From the NCBI RefSeq assembly GCF_004345665.1, contig NZ_SLWR01000014.1, positions 145,466-209,465 on the forward strand: a stretch of DNA of 64,000 nucleotides, in the 5' to 3' direction. The position numbers and the translations under genes are program-made. Each line of letters starts with the position of its first letter. Position 1 is the first letter of the stretch. This document shows positions 17,561 through 25,406 of this stretch, in pieces. Source of the stretch: Kribbella antiqua. GTDB lineage: Bacteria > Actinomycetota > Actinomycetes > Propionibacteriales > Kribbellaceae. Below the pieces are notes generated by a model. That model was not told where the DNA came from. It saw only the letters and a program-made list of their open reading frames with translations, and made no database searches.

Positions 17561-17986
17561 TCAGATCCAGTGCCGTGTCAGCGGAGCGCGCCCGGCTGCC
17601 GCGTCGATCTGCGTCTGGAATTCGCCGCACTGGGTGAAGTCGTCGTGATCACAGGTCAGCGCGCAGTCGATCATCGTGCGGGAGGCCTGCAGTTGGGCGA
17701 TGCGTTGGTCCAGATCACAGCGGCGGCGCCGCAAGATGCTGCGCCGGGTGGCTGGATTCGTCGCGGCCAGCATCTCCCCGATGTCATCCAGGCTGAAGCT
17801 GGCCTGTTTGGCGCGCAGAATGACCGCCACCCGGTACCGGTCGCCGTCGCCGTACACGCGCCGATTGCCCTCGACCCTGGCGGGCCGAAGTAGGCCCATC
17901 GCCTCCCAGTGCGGCAGGACGTTCGGCGCGAGGCCGAAACTGCTCGCCAGATCCCCAATGCGCAGCGTCTCGCCGTTTGACTTCAT
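17561..17986 (-). CDS. MerR-family regulator
   Basis: A 141-residue MerR regulator. The winged HTH is N-terminal (LRIGDLASSFGLAPNVLPHWEAMGLL), followed by the EGNRRVYGDGD wing and a coiled-coil dimer helix. The C-terminal part holds three cysteines (CALTCDHDDFTQC), a pattern that could bind metal or sense redox, though the effector cannot be assigned. Its ATG (17986) lies inside a perfect 24-bp palindrome, so the message is probably leaderless or nearly so and autoregulated. The divergent neighbour is a SAM methyltransferase whose start is only 4 to 13 bases beyond the palindrome, which makes that gene the likely target. Confidence 0.9.
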   Translation of the reverse strand: MKSNGETLRIGDLASSFGLAPNVLPHWEAMGLLRPARVEGNRRVYGDGDRYRVAVILRAKQASFSLDDIGEMLAATNPATRRSILRRRRCDLDQRIAQLQASRTMIDCALTCDHDDFTQCGEFQTQIDAAAGRAPLTRHWI

Positions 17987-18001
17987 GTCGACATGAAGTC
18001 A
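17978..18001. promoter_or_regulatory. Perfect 24-bp palindrome, candidate MerR operator
   Basis: The half-site TGACTTCATGTC is followed at once by its exact reverse complement, with no mismatch over 24 bases. It spans the merR-like start codon and ends 5 bases before the methyltransferase GTG. Length and symmetry fit a MerR dimer site placed between divergent promoters. Because it covers a start codon, bound regulator could also block translation start or a leaderless promoter. Confidence 0.75.
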
Positions 18002-18005
18002 GATC

Positions 18006-18731
18006 GTGGGCCACATGTCCAATATCCACCAAGCCGGCGATACCTCACCCTCCCTGATCGAGCTCTTGGATCGTGCGGATCGCCTGCCCGGTGCAACCGC
18101 CCTGCGGGCGCGCTCGTACGAGCTGCTCCAGCTGGCACCCGGCTCGGCGGTTGTCGACGTGGGCTGCGGAGCCGGCCGTGCCGCCGGTGAATTCCAGTGC
18201 ATGGGCCACGACGCCCTCGGCATCGACAGCAGCCAAGGCATGATCACCACCGCGATGAACCGATGGCCGCAGGCACGATTCCGCCGCGGCGACGCCTGCC
18301 GGCTTCCCCTCGGCGACTCCGAGGTTGCCGGGTACCGCGCGGACAAGGTCTTCCACGAGCTGGCCGACCCCGCGCGGGCCCTGCAGGAGGCGCGGCGAGT
18401 TCTCGCGCCGGGCGGCCGGATCGTGCTCATCGGCCAAGATTGGGACACGATCGCCGTCGAGTCAGACAACCCGTTCGTGACCCGGGCGATCGTGCACGCG
18501 CAGGCCGACGCCCAACCCAGCCCGTTCGCCGCCCGCCGGTTCAGGGCGTCACTCCTGGACGCAGGTTTCACCGACGTGCACCTCGAAATCCACACCGCAG
18601 CCCTCACCGACCCAGCGACGTTGCCAATGGTGCTGAGCTTCGCCGGCCACGCCCGGGGTCCTTTGTTCCTCACGTTGTTCAGGGCTGACCTGGTCGAGCC
18701 GATTACCGCCGAGACTGAGCCCGAGGGCTGA
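18006..18731 (+). CDS. SAM-dependent class I methyltransferase
   Basis: A 241-residue methyltransferase. Motif I VVDVGCGAGRAAGEF lies near residue 50, followed by ALGIDSSQGMI (motif II acidic end) and RRVLAPGGRIVLIGQDWD, the usual UbiE/type-11 order. The substrate is unknown. The start may be GTG at 18006 or ATG at 18015. Neither has a clear ribosome site, which suits a leaderless transcript starting at the palindrome next to it. The divergent MerR gene is the likely regulator. Downstream the sequence becomes a tRNA fragment and then uncharacterised DNA. Confidence 0.85.
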   Translation: MGHMSNIHQAGDTSPSLIELLDRADRLPGATALRARSYELLQLAPGSAVVDVGCGAGRAAGEFQCMGHDALGIDSSQGMITTAMNRWPQARFRRGDACRLPLGDSEVAGYRADKVFHELADPARALQEARRVLAPGGRIVLIGQDWDTIAVESDNPFVTRAIVHAQADAQPSPFAARRFRASLLDAGFTDVHLEIHTAALTDPATLPMVLSFAGHARGPLFLTLFRADLVEPITAETEPEG

Positions 18732-18837
18732 GCACTCGGCCGGCGGAGCCGCCGGTGGCGAGGCGGGGTAGTGCGCTCAGTGCCGCTGTTGGCCCACTCA
18801 TGTGCCCGGCCGCAGGCCCTCTGCCCAGCGAAATCTC

Positions 18838-18883
18838 GGTGGAGCTGAGGAGACTCGAACCCCTGACCCTCTGCATGCCATGC
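18838..18883 (-). pseudogene. 3' half of tRNA-Ala (GGC), candidate integration scar
   Basis: Read on the minus strand, the 46 bases carry the anticodon loop ATGGCAT (anticodon GGC), a variable region GAGGGTC, the T-arm AGGGGTTCGAGTCTCCT with a pairable stem, and the acceptor strand CAGCTCCACC. These match tRNA-Ala from the anticodon to the discriminator end. No D-arm or 5' acceptor strand is found upstream, and identity stops about two bases before the anticodon loop. This is the portion usually duplicated by tyrosine integrases that enter tRNA 3' ends. No integrase is visible nearby. Confidence 0.75.
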
Positions 18884-19121
18884 CTGATTCTCACGACGAT
18901 GTTCCTGCAGGTCAGACCGCGTTTGAGCTCTCTCTGACCTGCCTGTCGGAGTGGCCCGCTCGGTGTCTGTCATAGTCCATTGGGATCCATAGCTCTCGGT
19001 TACTCTGGGCACGTCCAAGGCACGCGCGAACCGATTCTTTACGATGCAACCTCGCCGCGGACGGATCGAGTGCGAGCGTGGGTCGCCGAGCGGAGAGTCA
19101 CGCCACGGATCGCTCAGTGGA

Positions 19122-19517
19122 TCACGCTCTGTCGATGTGCCGGTTCGGCATCGGCTCCGCGAGTGCTGTCCGCCATGTAGGTGCTCGGAACGAGTCCGCG
19201 AAGTACTGCGTCTCGTGCACCACCTTCTCGTGAGCAAACTCCATGATGGAGATCGAGTAGGTTGGCGCGTCGTCGTACGTGATCATGCACTCGCTCACCC
19301 ACAGATCTTCACTGCCAACGATCCGCAGCACCGTGAAGTGCCGATCAGCGGGATGGCCGCCACGTTGCGCCGCAATCGTCGTGCGGCCTCGGAAACGTTC
19401 ACCTGATTGGGGGTAGTCGAGGATCGCGTCCTCGGCGTAGATAGCGTGTTCGGCTTCGGTATTACCGCTTTCCGATGCCTGCCAGTGTTTCTCGACTACT
19501 GTCCTTGGCGAACCCAT
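19122..19517 (-). CDS. SnoaL/NTF2-like small protein
   Basis: A 131-residue NTF2-fold protein of the SnoaL-like group. It opens with VVEKHWQASESGNTEAEHAIYAEDAILDYP and continues with GERFRGRTTIAA, the usual SnoaL pattern of N-terminal helix then curved sheet. Such proteins may be small isomerases, hydrolases or ligand carriers, and the substrate is unknown here. ATG at 19517 follows GGAGA with good spacing. A short frame upstream overlaps its start by 56 bases. Confidence 0.75.
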   Translation of the reverse strand: MGSPRTVVEKHWQASESGNTEAEHAIYAEDAILDYPQSGERFRGRTTIAAQRGGHPADRHFTVLRIVGSEDLWVSECMITYDDAPTYSISIMEFAHEKVVHETQYFADSFRAPTWRTALAEPMPNRHIDRA

Positions 19518-19680
19518 TGCGTTCTCCGTTCTGTATGCGGGGAGAGCGGCTGGCTACCTCTTCGAGTGCCTCGCTGCTGTCGACAGCAGGCCAGCCGCCC
19601 GACGCCGCCGGCTCGACGCGTGTCGTCCCAAGCGACACTGTGGTCGATCGCTGGTCCAAGGCGGCCTCTTCCGATGTCAT
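19462..19680 (-). CDS. Short open frame upstream of the SnoaL-like gene (doubtful)
   Basis: A 72-codon frame has a good GAGGAG six bases before its ATG (MTSEEAALDQRST) and runs into the SnoaL-like gene in another frame. It has no recognised domain. It may be a small translated leader, the remnant of another gene, or chance. Its strong ribosome site is the only positive evidence. Confidence 0.3.
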   Translation of the reverse strand: MTSEEAALDQRSTTVSLGTTRVEPAASGGWPAVDSSEALEEVASRSPRIQNGERNGFAKDSSRETLAGIGKR

Positions 19681-20122
19681 CCTGATCTCCTCGGCGGTTG
19701 TCGATCAGCCTCGCGTGTGGGGCGCCCGGTCGCGCCCGGGCAAGACCCTGGGCAACACCCCGGTCCGTGCCGCCGGCGCCCGACCACCCCTTCTTCCTTC
19801 ACGCCATCGACGCGAGTGCCGAGGACATATTGCTCATCGCGCTCGTCGGTCCCAGTCGGACGAACCCGGCCCTGACGCGAAGCCAGTGCAATGCACGGGG
19901 TGGTCGCCGGAGGAGGTCCAGCGGGCCTGCGCGCTGGGTGGAGGTGCCGGACAGCAGGTTCCCGCCTGACCCTGCTCAATGCCGGTGCTAAGCCATGGGC
20001 CGACCGACCTCTCGTAAACTCGGCTGCGCCGCTCTACGATGGGCAACTGCAACGCGATCCGTGGAATCGCCCTGTTGTCGGCAGTTTCGTCGCCCCGGTT
20101 CACCGCGTGGGACGGAGGGCGG
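19681..20122. other. Intergenic stretch, no gene recognised
   Basis: About 440 bases before the LAL regulator hold several overlapping short frames on both strands, none with a ribosome site plus family similarity. It probably contains the promoter of the regulator, but no box stands out by eye. Confidence 0.4.
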
Positions 20123-22891
20123 ATGCCGGTCGGGCCGGTCGGGAGCAGCCCCGGGAAGAATCTGCACGGGCGGGCGACGGAGTGCGCGCAGCTCGGCCAG
20201 ATGCTGGTCGCGGCCCGCTCGGGTGAGAGCCGGGTACTGGTGTTGCGAGGCGACGCCGGGGTCGGGAAGTCTGCGCTCCTCGACTTCGCGGTGACCTCGG
20301 CTGACGGCATGCGCACGTTGCGGGCACTTGGCGTCGAGTCCGAGATGGAACTGGCTTTCGCTGCGCTGCATCAGCTCTGTGCACCGTTGCTCGATCGGCT
20401 AACGGACGTTCCTGCCCCGCAGCGCGTTGCCCTCGAGACGGCTTTCGGGGTTCGGGCTGGCGCGCCTCCGGATCGTTTCCTGGTCGCGCTCGCGGTGTTG
20501 AGCCTGCTGTCGAACGTGTCGGAGGAGCGTCCGCTGCTCTGCGTGGTCGACGACGCGCATTGGTTGGACCGGGCGTCGGCTCAGGTCTTGGGGTTCGTCG
20601 CGCGTCGGCTGCTGGCGGAGTCGATCCTGCTCGTCTTCGGTGCCCGTCAGCCGGTTCAGGAGCTGCTCGGACTACCCGAGCTTGAAGTTTCAGGGCTGCG
20701 CGAGGTGGATGCCCGCGCCCTGTTGGACTCGGTCACTCATACGCGGCTCGATCGACGCATCCGTGACCGGATCGTCGCCGAGACCAAAGGCAATCCGCTG
20801 GCCTTGCTCGAGCTTCCTCGCGGGAGGAGCATGACCCAGATGGCGGGCGGCTTCGGCCTGCTGCACGCCAGCGCGCTGCCGGACCGGATCGAGCAGAGCT
20901 TCCTGAACCGGATCGAGGAGCTGTCCGAGGAATCTCAGCTGCTGCTGCTGGTCGCGGCCGCGGAGCCCGTCGGCGACCCGGCCTTGATGTGGCAGGCCGC
21001 TGAACGGCTCGGTGTGATGCCGGATGCCGCCGTCGCGAGCGGGACCGACGGCCTGCTGTCGATCGACGAACGCGTCACGTTCCGTCACCCGCTGGTGCGG
21101 TCGGCCGTGTACCGGGCAGCGACTGCGGAAGATCGCCGGGCGGCGCACCTGGCGTTGGCAGAGGTCACCGACGAGCGCCTCGACCCGGATCGCCGGGCTT
21201 GGCACCTGGCCTCGGCCGCGGATGGGCCGGACGAGGCGGTCGCCGTCGAACTGGAGCGGTCCGCCGAGCGCGCCCAGGCAACCGGGGGCCTGGCCGCCGC
21301 TGCTGCGTTCCTTCAGCGGTCCTTGATTCTCACGGCCGACGCCTCGCGGCGGGCTGATCGCGCCCTGGCTGCCGCTGGCGCGAGCCTCCAGGCCGGTGAC
21401 TTCGATGCCGCGCGACGGTTCGCGGAGGTTGCCGAACGGGACGAACAGGACGAATTTCAGGGCGCGCGAGCCCTTCTCCTGCGCGGTCAGATCGCGTTCT
21501 CCTCGGGCCTCGGCGGCGATGCTGCGCCGCTGCTGTTGATGGCAGCCACCCGCCTGGAACCGTTTGATATGAAGCTCGCCCGAGAGACGTACCTGATGGC
21601 CTGGGGCGCGGCGATCTTCGCCGGTCAAGGTGAGGTCATCGTGCAGATCTGTGATGCTGTCCGGGCCTTGCCGCCGGCGGAGGTTCCACGTCCCATCGAC
21701 CTGGTTCTCGACGGCTATGCCCGGCTGACCGCCAGCGGACGCGCCGCTGCCACTCCGACGCTGCAGCGCGCCGCCACGGCGGTCGCCCAGCTACCGGTGG
21801 AGGACGTGCTGCGGTGGGGCTGGGTGGCTGCGGGAGCAGGCGCCGCCGTGTGGGATCACGAAGCGATGCTCGCGACCTACACGAGGCAGGTCCAGATCGT
21901 CCGGGATGCCGGCGCTCTGGGACAGCTGCCTATCCACATCACGACGTTGGCCGTGACGCTCCTGGGGATGGGCGACTTCGCGGGTGCCGCCGCGCTGATC
22001 GCCGAGGCCGACGCGGCGGCAGCGGCCACTAGCAGTCCCATCGCGCCCTACCCTGCTTTGTGGCTCGAAGCTCTACGGGGTCGGGAAGCCGAAGGCGCCG
22101 CGCTGATCGTGAGCACGATCGACCAAGCCGGTGCTGCAGGGCAAAGGCATGGGGTCACCACTGCGCTGTGGGCGGCCGCGGTGCTTTACAACGGCTTGGC
22201 CAGGTACGAGGAGGCTGCTTCGGCGGCTCGGGAGGCCACCGCCAACACCTACGAGCCGTGGGTCTCGGCGTGGGCTCTCCCGGAGCTGATCGAAGCCGCC
22301 GAGCGGGGCGGAGATTCGGCGCTCGCGCGAGAAGCTCTTGAGCGGCTCACCGCGATTACAGCTCCTGCTGGCACCGATTGGGCACTGGGAATCGAGGCCC
22401 GGTCACGCGCCCTGGTCAGTAGCGGAACCGAGACCGACGGCCTGTATTGCGACGCGATCGAGCTGCTCGGGAGGACGCAGATGCGGCCCGAGTTGGCCCG
22501 CGCCCATCTGCTCTACGGCGAGTGGTTGCGACGGCAAGGTCGGCGCGTCGAGGCGCGAGCGCAACTTCGCAGTGCGTACGACATGTTCGTCTCCATCGGC
22601 ATGGAGGCCTTCGCGGAGCGTGCGCGCCGTGAGCTCATGGCGACGGGGGAAACGGTGCGCAAGCGGACCGCCGGGGCGTCGGCGAGTGATGAGTTGACGC
22701 CGCAGGAGCTGCAGATCGCGCTGTTGGTGCGCGACGGCCTGTCGAACCCAGAGGTCGGTGCACGCCTCTTCCTCAGTCCGCGCACGGTCGAGTGGCATCT
22801 GCGCAAGGTCTTCGCCAAGCTCTCGATCACCTCGCGCAGGCATCTGCGCGATGCGCTGGAGGGCTCCGATCGGGCACCCACGCCGGGGTGA
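20123..22891 (+). CDS. LAL-family LuxR regulator with N-terminal ATPase (copy 1)
   Basis: A 922-residue large ATP-binding LuxR regulator (MalT-like). A STAND-type ATPase is N-terminal, with Walker A GDAGVGKSALL near residue 45 and Walker B LLCVVDDAHWLD near 138. A long alpha-helical TPR-like middle follows, then a C-terminal LuxR HTH (LTPQELQIALLVRDGLSNPE, SPRTVEWHLRKVFAKL). ATG at 20123 follows GGAGGG. The frame extends 28 codons further upstream without a better start. Such proteins switch on nearby operons in response to an unknown ligand. The protein is closely similar in layout and sequence to the regulator at 46600, and two broken relatives occur at 24.4 and 59.1 kb. Its stop abuts a decayed exporter fragment on the other strand. 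Confidence 0.92.
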   Translation: MPVGPVGSSPGKNLHGRATECAQLGQMLVAARSGESRVLVLRGDAGVGKSALLDFAVTSADGMRTLRALGVESEMELAFAALHQLCAPLLDRLTDVPAPQRVALETAFGVRAGAPPDRFLVALAVLSLLSNVSEERPLLCVVDDAHWLDRASAQVLGFVARRLLAESILLVFGARQPVQELLGLPELEVSGLREVDARALLDSVTHTRLDRRIRDRIVAETKGNPLALLELPRGRSMTQMAGGFGLLHASALPDRIEQSFLNRIEELSEESQLLLLVAAAEPVGDPALMWQAAERLGVMPDAAVASGTDGLLSIDERVTFRHPLVRSAVYRAATAEDRRAAHLALAEVTDERLDPDRRAWHLASAADGPDEAVAVELERSAERAQATGGLAAAAAFLQRSLILTADASRRADRALAAAGASLQAGDFDAARRFAEVAERDEQDEFQGARALLLRGQIAFSSGLGGDAAPLLLMAATRLEPFDMKLARETYLMAWGAAIFAGQGEVIVQICDAVRALPPAEVPRPIDLVLDGYARLTASGRAAATPTLQRAATAVAQLPVEDVLRWGWVAAGAGAAVWDHEAMLATYTRQVQIVRDAGALGQLPIHITTLAVTLLGMGDFAGAAALIAEADAAAAATSSPIAPYPALWLEALRGREAEGAALIVSTIDQAGAAGQRHGVTTALWAAAVLYNGLARYEEAASAAREATANTYEPWVSAWALPELIEAAERGGDSALAREALERLTAITAPAGTDWALGIEARSRALVSSGTETDGLYCDAIELLGRTQMRPELARAHLLYGEWLRRQGRRVEARAQLRSAYDMFVSIGMEAFAERARRELMATGETVRKRTAGASASDELTPQELQIALLVRDGLSNPEVGARLFLSPRTVEWHLRKVFAKLSITSRRHLRDALEGSDRAPTPG

Positions 22892-22892
22892 T

Positions 22893-23190
22893 GCCGTCGA
22901 ACTGTCGCGACCGGAACAAGGCAGTCCTAAGCATGGGTCTAGGTCGTCGCTGCTCGACCGGAGCCAGTGAGGCAAGGCACGCGACGCCGACGAGCCCAGA
23001 CGCGAGCACCGAGGCGTCGTCCCACCCGTTCGCGGGACCTTTGGTCAGGGCGTAGATGAGGCCGCCGAGACCGAGGACGGCAGGAGGCCGCCGACGACGT
23101 CGAGCGACAGCGGCCGCGGCGACCGGATCTCGGGCACACGGAGCAGTACCAGGGAGGCCGCGACGACGAGAGGGAGGTTGAGCTCCTTAT
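22893..23190 (-). pseudogene. DHA2 (EmrB/QacA) exporter fragment
   Basis: Minus-strand translation gives NLPLVVAASLVLLRVPEIRS, PLSLDVVGGLL, then after a frameshift near 23065 GGLIYALTKGPANGWDD and ASGLVGVACLASLAPVEQRR. These align segment by segment with the middle of the intact exporter at 26498-28024 (NLPLIAAACWVLRAVPEV, ALTAGPASGWGDP, AALVPVEQRRPTPML). Both ends and the frame are lost, so it is a relic. It runs tail to tail against the LAL gene and is followed by the start of a VOC gene, the same order as in the intact block. Confidence 0.85.
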
Positions 23191-23271
23191 TGGCGCGATG
23201 GGCCGTGCGGACGGTCCTTGATGGCATGGCTAATGATTCGGTCGCGTAGGCCTCGTTCGCGGCCGAGGCGT

Positions 23272-23312
23272 GTCCCTGGTGCCGCGATGCCAGTGACTGT
23301 CCCTGGCTCGAC
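23272..23312 (+). promoter_or_regulatory. Conserved CCCTGG-rich upstream motif, decayed copy
   Basis: GTCCCTGG at 23272 and GTCCCTGGCTCGAC at 23299 lie upstream of the truncated VOC start. The same pair, about the same distance apart, precedes the intact VOC gene (28738-28778). In this copy the inverted partner CCAGGGAC is degraded. Conservation in both copies supports a regulatory role. Confidence 0.45.
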
Positions 23313-23373
23313 TGGGCGGCAGACGCGCCAGCGTGGTCGTGTGGCATCAGCACGAGCGCAAGGAGCGCACATC

Positions 23374-23420
23374 ATGGACATGAAGCTCGAGGTCGTCGTG
23401 GTTCCCGTCTCGAACGACCC
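23374..23420 (+). pseudogene. VOC-family gene 5' remnant
   Basis: The first 13 or so codons (MDMKLEVVVVPVS) are the same as the start of the intact VOC gene at 28842, with similar DNA upstream including an AAGGAGCG ribosome site. Similarity ends after about 45 bases and the remaining frame to 23505 is unrelated. It is the other end of the decayed exporter/VOC block. Confidence 0.8.
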
Positions 23421-23546
23421 GGCGTGGCCGACTTTGCGGATGCGCAGGACGATCCAGGTCAGCGTGGTACGCGGAATGCATGGTGCGCGAACAGGCCGGT
23501 ACTGAGCTGCCACCGTGAGCGACGACGACTCGTCGAGCGAGCGAAC

Positions 23547-24314
23547 ATGACGGGCAACGCATTGACCGGTGCGGTGGCACTCGTGACGGGGGCGAGCAGC
23601 GGAATCGGTGCGGCGACAGCACTCCGGCTCGCCCAAGAAGGGGCGGCGGTCGGCGTGGTCGGCCGCCGGCGCCAGCGCCTGGACGGACTCGCTGACGACG
23701 TCGCCGCGGCGGGCGGGACCGCACTTGTCATCGAGGCCGACATTACTGATCCCGACCGCGCGGCCGAGGCGATCCAGGTGACCCTGGACCGATTCGGCCG
23801 GCTGGACGTCCTGGTCAACAACGCCGGCATCATGGTCCTCGGCACCGCGCTGCACGCCACGCTCGAGGACTGGGATCGGATGATCGCCCTCAACGTCGAT
23901 GCGCTCCTCCATGTCACGCATGCGGCCGTGCCGTACTTGATCGATGCTGCCGCGACCTCGCCACGTGGCGTGTCCGACATCGTCAACGTGGGCTCTACCG
24001 CCGGCCGGGTGGCCCGGCCGGCCAGCAGCGTCTTTACCCTGACGAAGTTCGGTCTGAATGGGTTCACCGAAGCGCTGCGTCAGGAGTTGCTGGTGGAGCG
24101 GGTGCGAGTGAGCGTGGTCGAGCCTGGCACGGTGAGCACTGAACTCGTCAACCAGCTCGGGGACGCCGCGCGGGACACTGTGCTTCAGCTGGTGAATGGC
24201 ATCGAGCCACTGCGGCCGGAGGACATCGCGGACGCGATCGCCTATGTCGTCACGCGAGAGCGGCGGGTGGCCGTCAACGGGATCCTCGTCCGCGCCGTTG
24301 ACCAGACCTGGTAG
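23547..24314 (+). CDS. Short-chain dehydrogenase-like protein with catalytic Tyr replaced by Phe
   Basis: A 255-residue classical SDR. The cofactor motif TGASSGIGAATA is at residues 12-23, then NNAGIM and the active-site region NVGSTAGRVARPASSVFTLT followed by KFGLNGFTEAL. In related enzymes the last part reads YxxTKFG: here the catalytic tyrosine codon is TTT, phenylalanine, while the lysine is kept. Arg39-type residues after the second strand (VGRRRQRLDGL) favour NADP. Activity as a normal dehydrogenase is doubtful, and it may be inactive or act in another way. ATG at 23547 follows a run of GA-rich bases without a strong ribosome site. It lies between two pseudogene fragments. Confidence 0.85.
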   Translation: MTGNALTGAVALVTGASSGIGAATALRLAQEGAAVGVVGRRRQRLDGLADDVAAAGGTALVIEADITDPDRAAEAIQVTLDRFGRLDVLVNNAGIMVLGTALHATLEDWDRMIALNVDALLHVTHAAVPYLIDAAATSPRGVSDIVNVGSTAGRVARPASSVFTLTKFGLNGFTEALRQELLVERVRVSVVEPGTVSTELVNQLGDAARDTVLQLVNGIEPLRPEDIADAIAYVVTRERRVAVNGILVRAVDQTW

Positions 24315-24389
24315 CGGTCGGATGACCCCCACAGCCACCAGCCGAGATCCGGGCTGACGGCGCCGGCGCCACGACGCCGTCGTGGGACG

Positions 24390-24575
24390 AGAGGGGCAAC
24401 GCCGCAGGAGCGGCAGATCGCGCTGCTGGTGCGTGACGGCTTGTCGAACCCAGAGGTACCCGGCGCTGTTCTCGAGCCCGCGCACGGTCGAGTGGCACCT
24501 CCGCAAGGTCTTCGACAACTTTCGATCAGCTCGCGCGGGCAGCTCTGGGACGCCTTGCCAGGTGCGGCTCACGAA
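24390..24575 (+). pseudogene. LuxR HTH C-terminal remnant of a LAL regulator
   Basis: The DNA tracks the last 170 bases of the LAL gene ending at 22891: QERQIALLVRDGLSNPEV in one frame, then after an indel SSPRTVEWHLRKVFDNF in another. The start, ATPase and middle are absent, and the frame is broken at least once. It is a relic of a third LAL copy, or of a tail duplicated with the exporter/VOC block. Confidence 0.85.
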
Positions 24576-24601
24576 TCCGTCTCGGATTAGCAGCCCGCCG
24601 C

Positions 24602-25363
24602 CTATCCAGGGATGAGTTGTTGCCCGCCGTCGACGTCATACGTCGCGCCAGTCACGGCAGTGTTGACCATCAGGTGAATGGCGAGCGCTGCAATGTCGGC
24701 GGGACCGACCACGCGCCGGATGGGCAGCGTGGCGCGGAGCTCCTCGCGGCGATTGTCGAGCTCATCGCCGAGGATGCGCGCCGACAGCGGTGTGTCGACG
24801 AATCCGGCTGCGATCGCGTTGGCCCGGATCGGCGCAAGTTCGACGGCGACGTTCGCGGTGATGACGGGCAGCGCCGCAGCAGCGATGGCGGCGATGCTGA
24901 GCCCGACACCAGGACGACGCGCGTGCGTGCCGGTGATGAAGGTCAGCGAACCACCGGGACGAACGCGCGTGGCGCACGCGCGCGCGATGCGCAGCGAGCC
25001 GAGCAGATGTTCGTCGAGCACTCGGAGCGCCCGGTCGAAGTCCAGGTCGGCGATCGGCGAGTAGAACGGGCCGCCGCCGCTCACCAGTACATGGTCGACC
25101 TGCGCCGGCAGGTTGGTGAAGAACTGCTCGAGTCCGGCCGGGTCGCTCAGGTCCAGCATGGCCGCACTCAGCACGGCGATTTGCTCGGCGGCCCGATCGA
25201 GCCGTTCGCGGTTGCGACCGGTGATGATGAGCCGCGCACCAGCCGAGCGAGCTTGCCGGGCCGTTTCCAGCCCAATACCGGAGCTTCCGCCGATGACGAC
25301 GACAGCTTGACCGGCAAGGCTCTCTTCGGACTGCTGTGAGGTGAGGACAGTTGCCTCGGGCAT
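24602..25363 (-). CDS. SDR-family protein lacking the YxxxK site
   Basis: A 253-residue Rossmann-fold SDR. GGSSGIGLETA is the cofactor loop and DLSDPAGL and VSGGGPF follow in place of NNAG. The region where YxxxK should stand reads GVGLSIAAIAAAALPVI, with neither tyrosine nor lysine. The end (GFVDTPLS, ATYDVDGGQQL) is normal for the family. Several actinomycete SDR-like proteins have this non-classical site, and function is unknown. The ATG follows an AAGGGAAA ribosome site. The gene is convergent with the LuxR remnant. Confidence 0.82.
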   Translation of the reverse strand: MPEATVLTSQQSEESLAGQAVVVIGGSSGIGLETARQARSAGARLIITGRNRERLDRAAEQIAVLSAAMLDLSDPAGLEQFFTNLPAQVDHVLVSGGGPFYSPIADLDFDRALRVLDEHLLGSLRIARACATRVRPGGSLTFITGTHARRPGVGLSIAAIAAAALPVITANVAVELAPIRANAIAAGFVDTPLSARILGDELDNRREELRATLPIRRVVGPADIAALAIHLMVNTAVTGATYDVDGGQQLIPG

Positions 25364-25406
25364 GGTGTTTCCCTTCTTCTGCGGCGAGGGCCATGGACGC
25401 GTGGTC

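Noticed and set aside
17999..19237. A 412-codon minus-strand open frame opposite the methyltransferase
   Set aside because: It is a high-GC shadow: it is antisense to a clear methyltransferase gene, runs through the tRNA fragment and has no domain.
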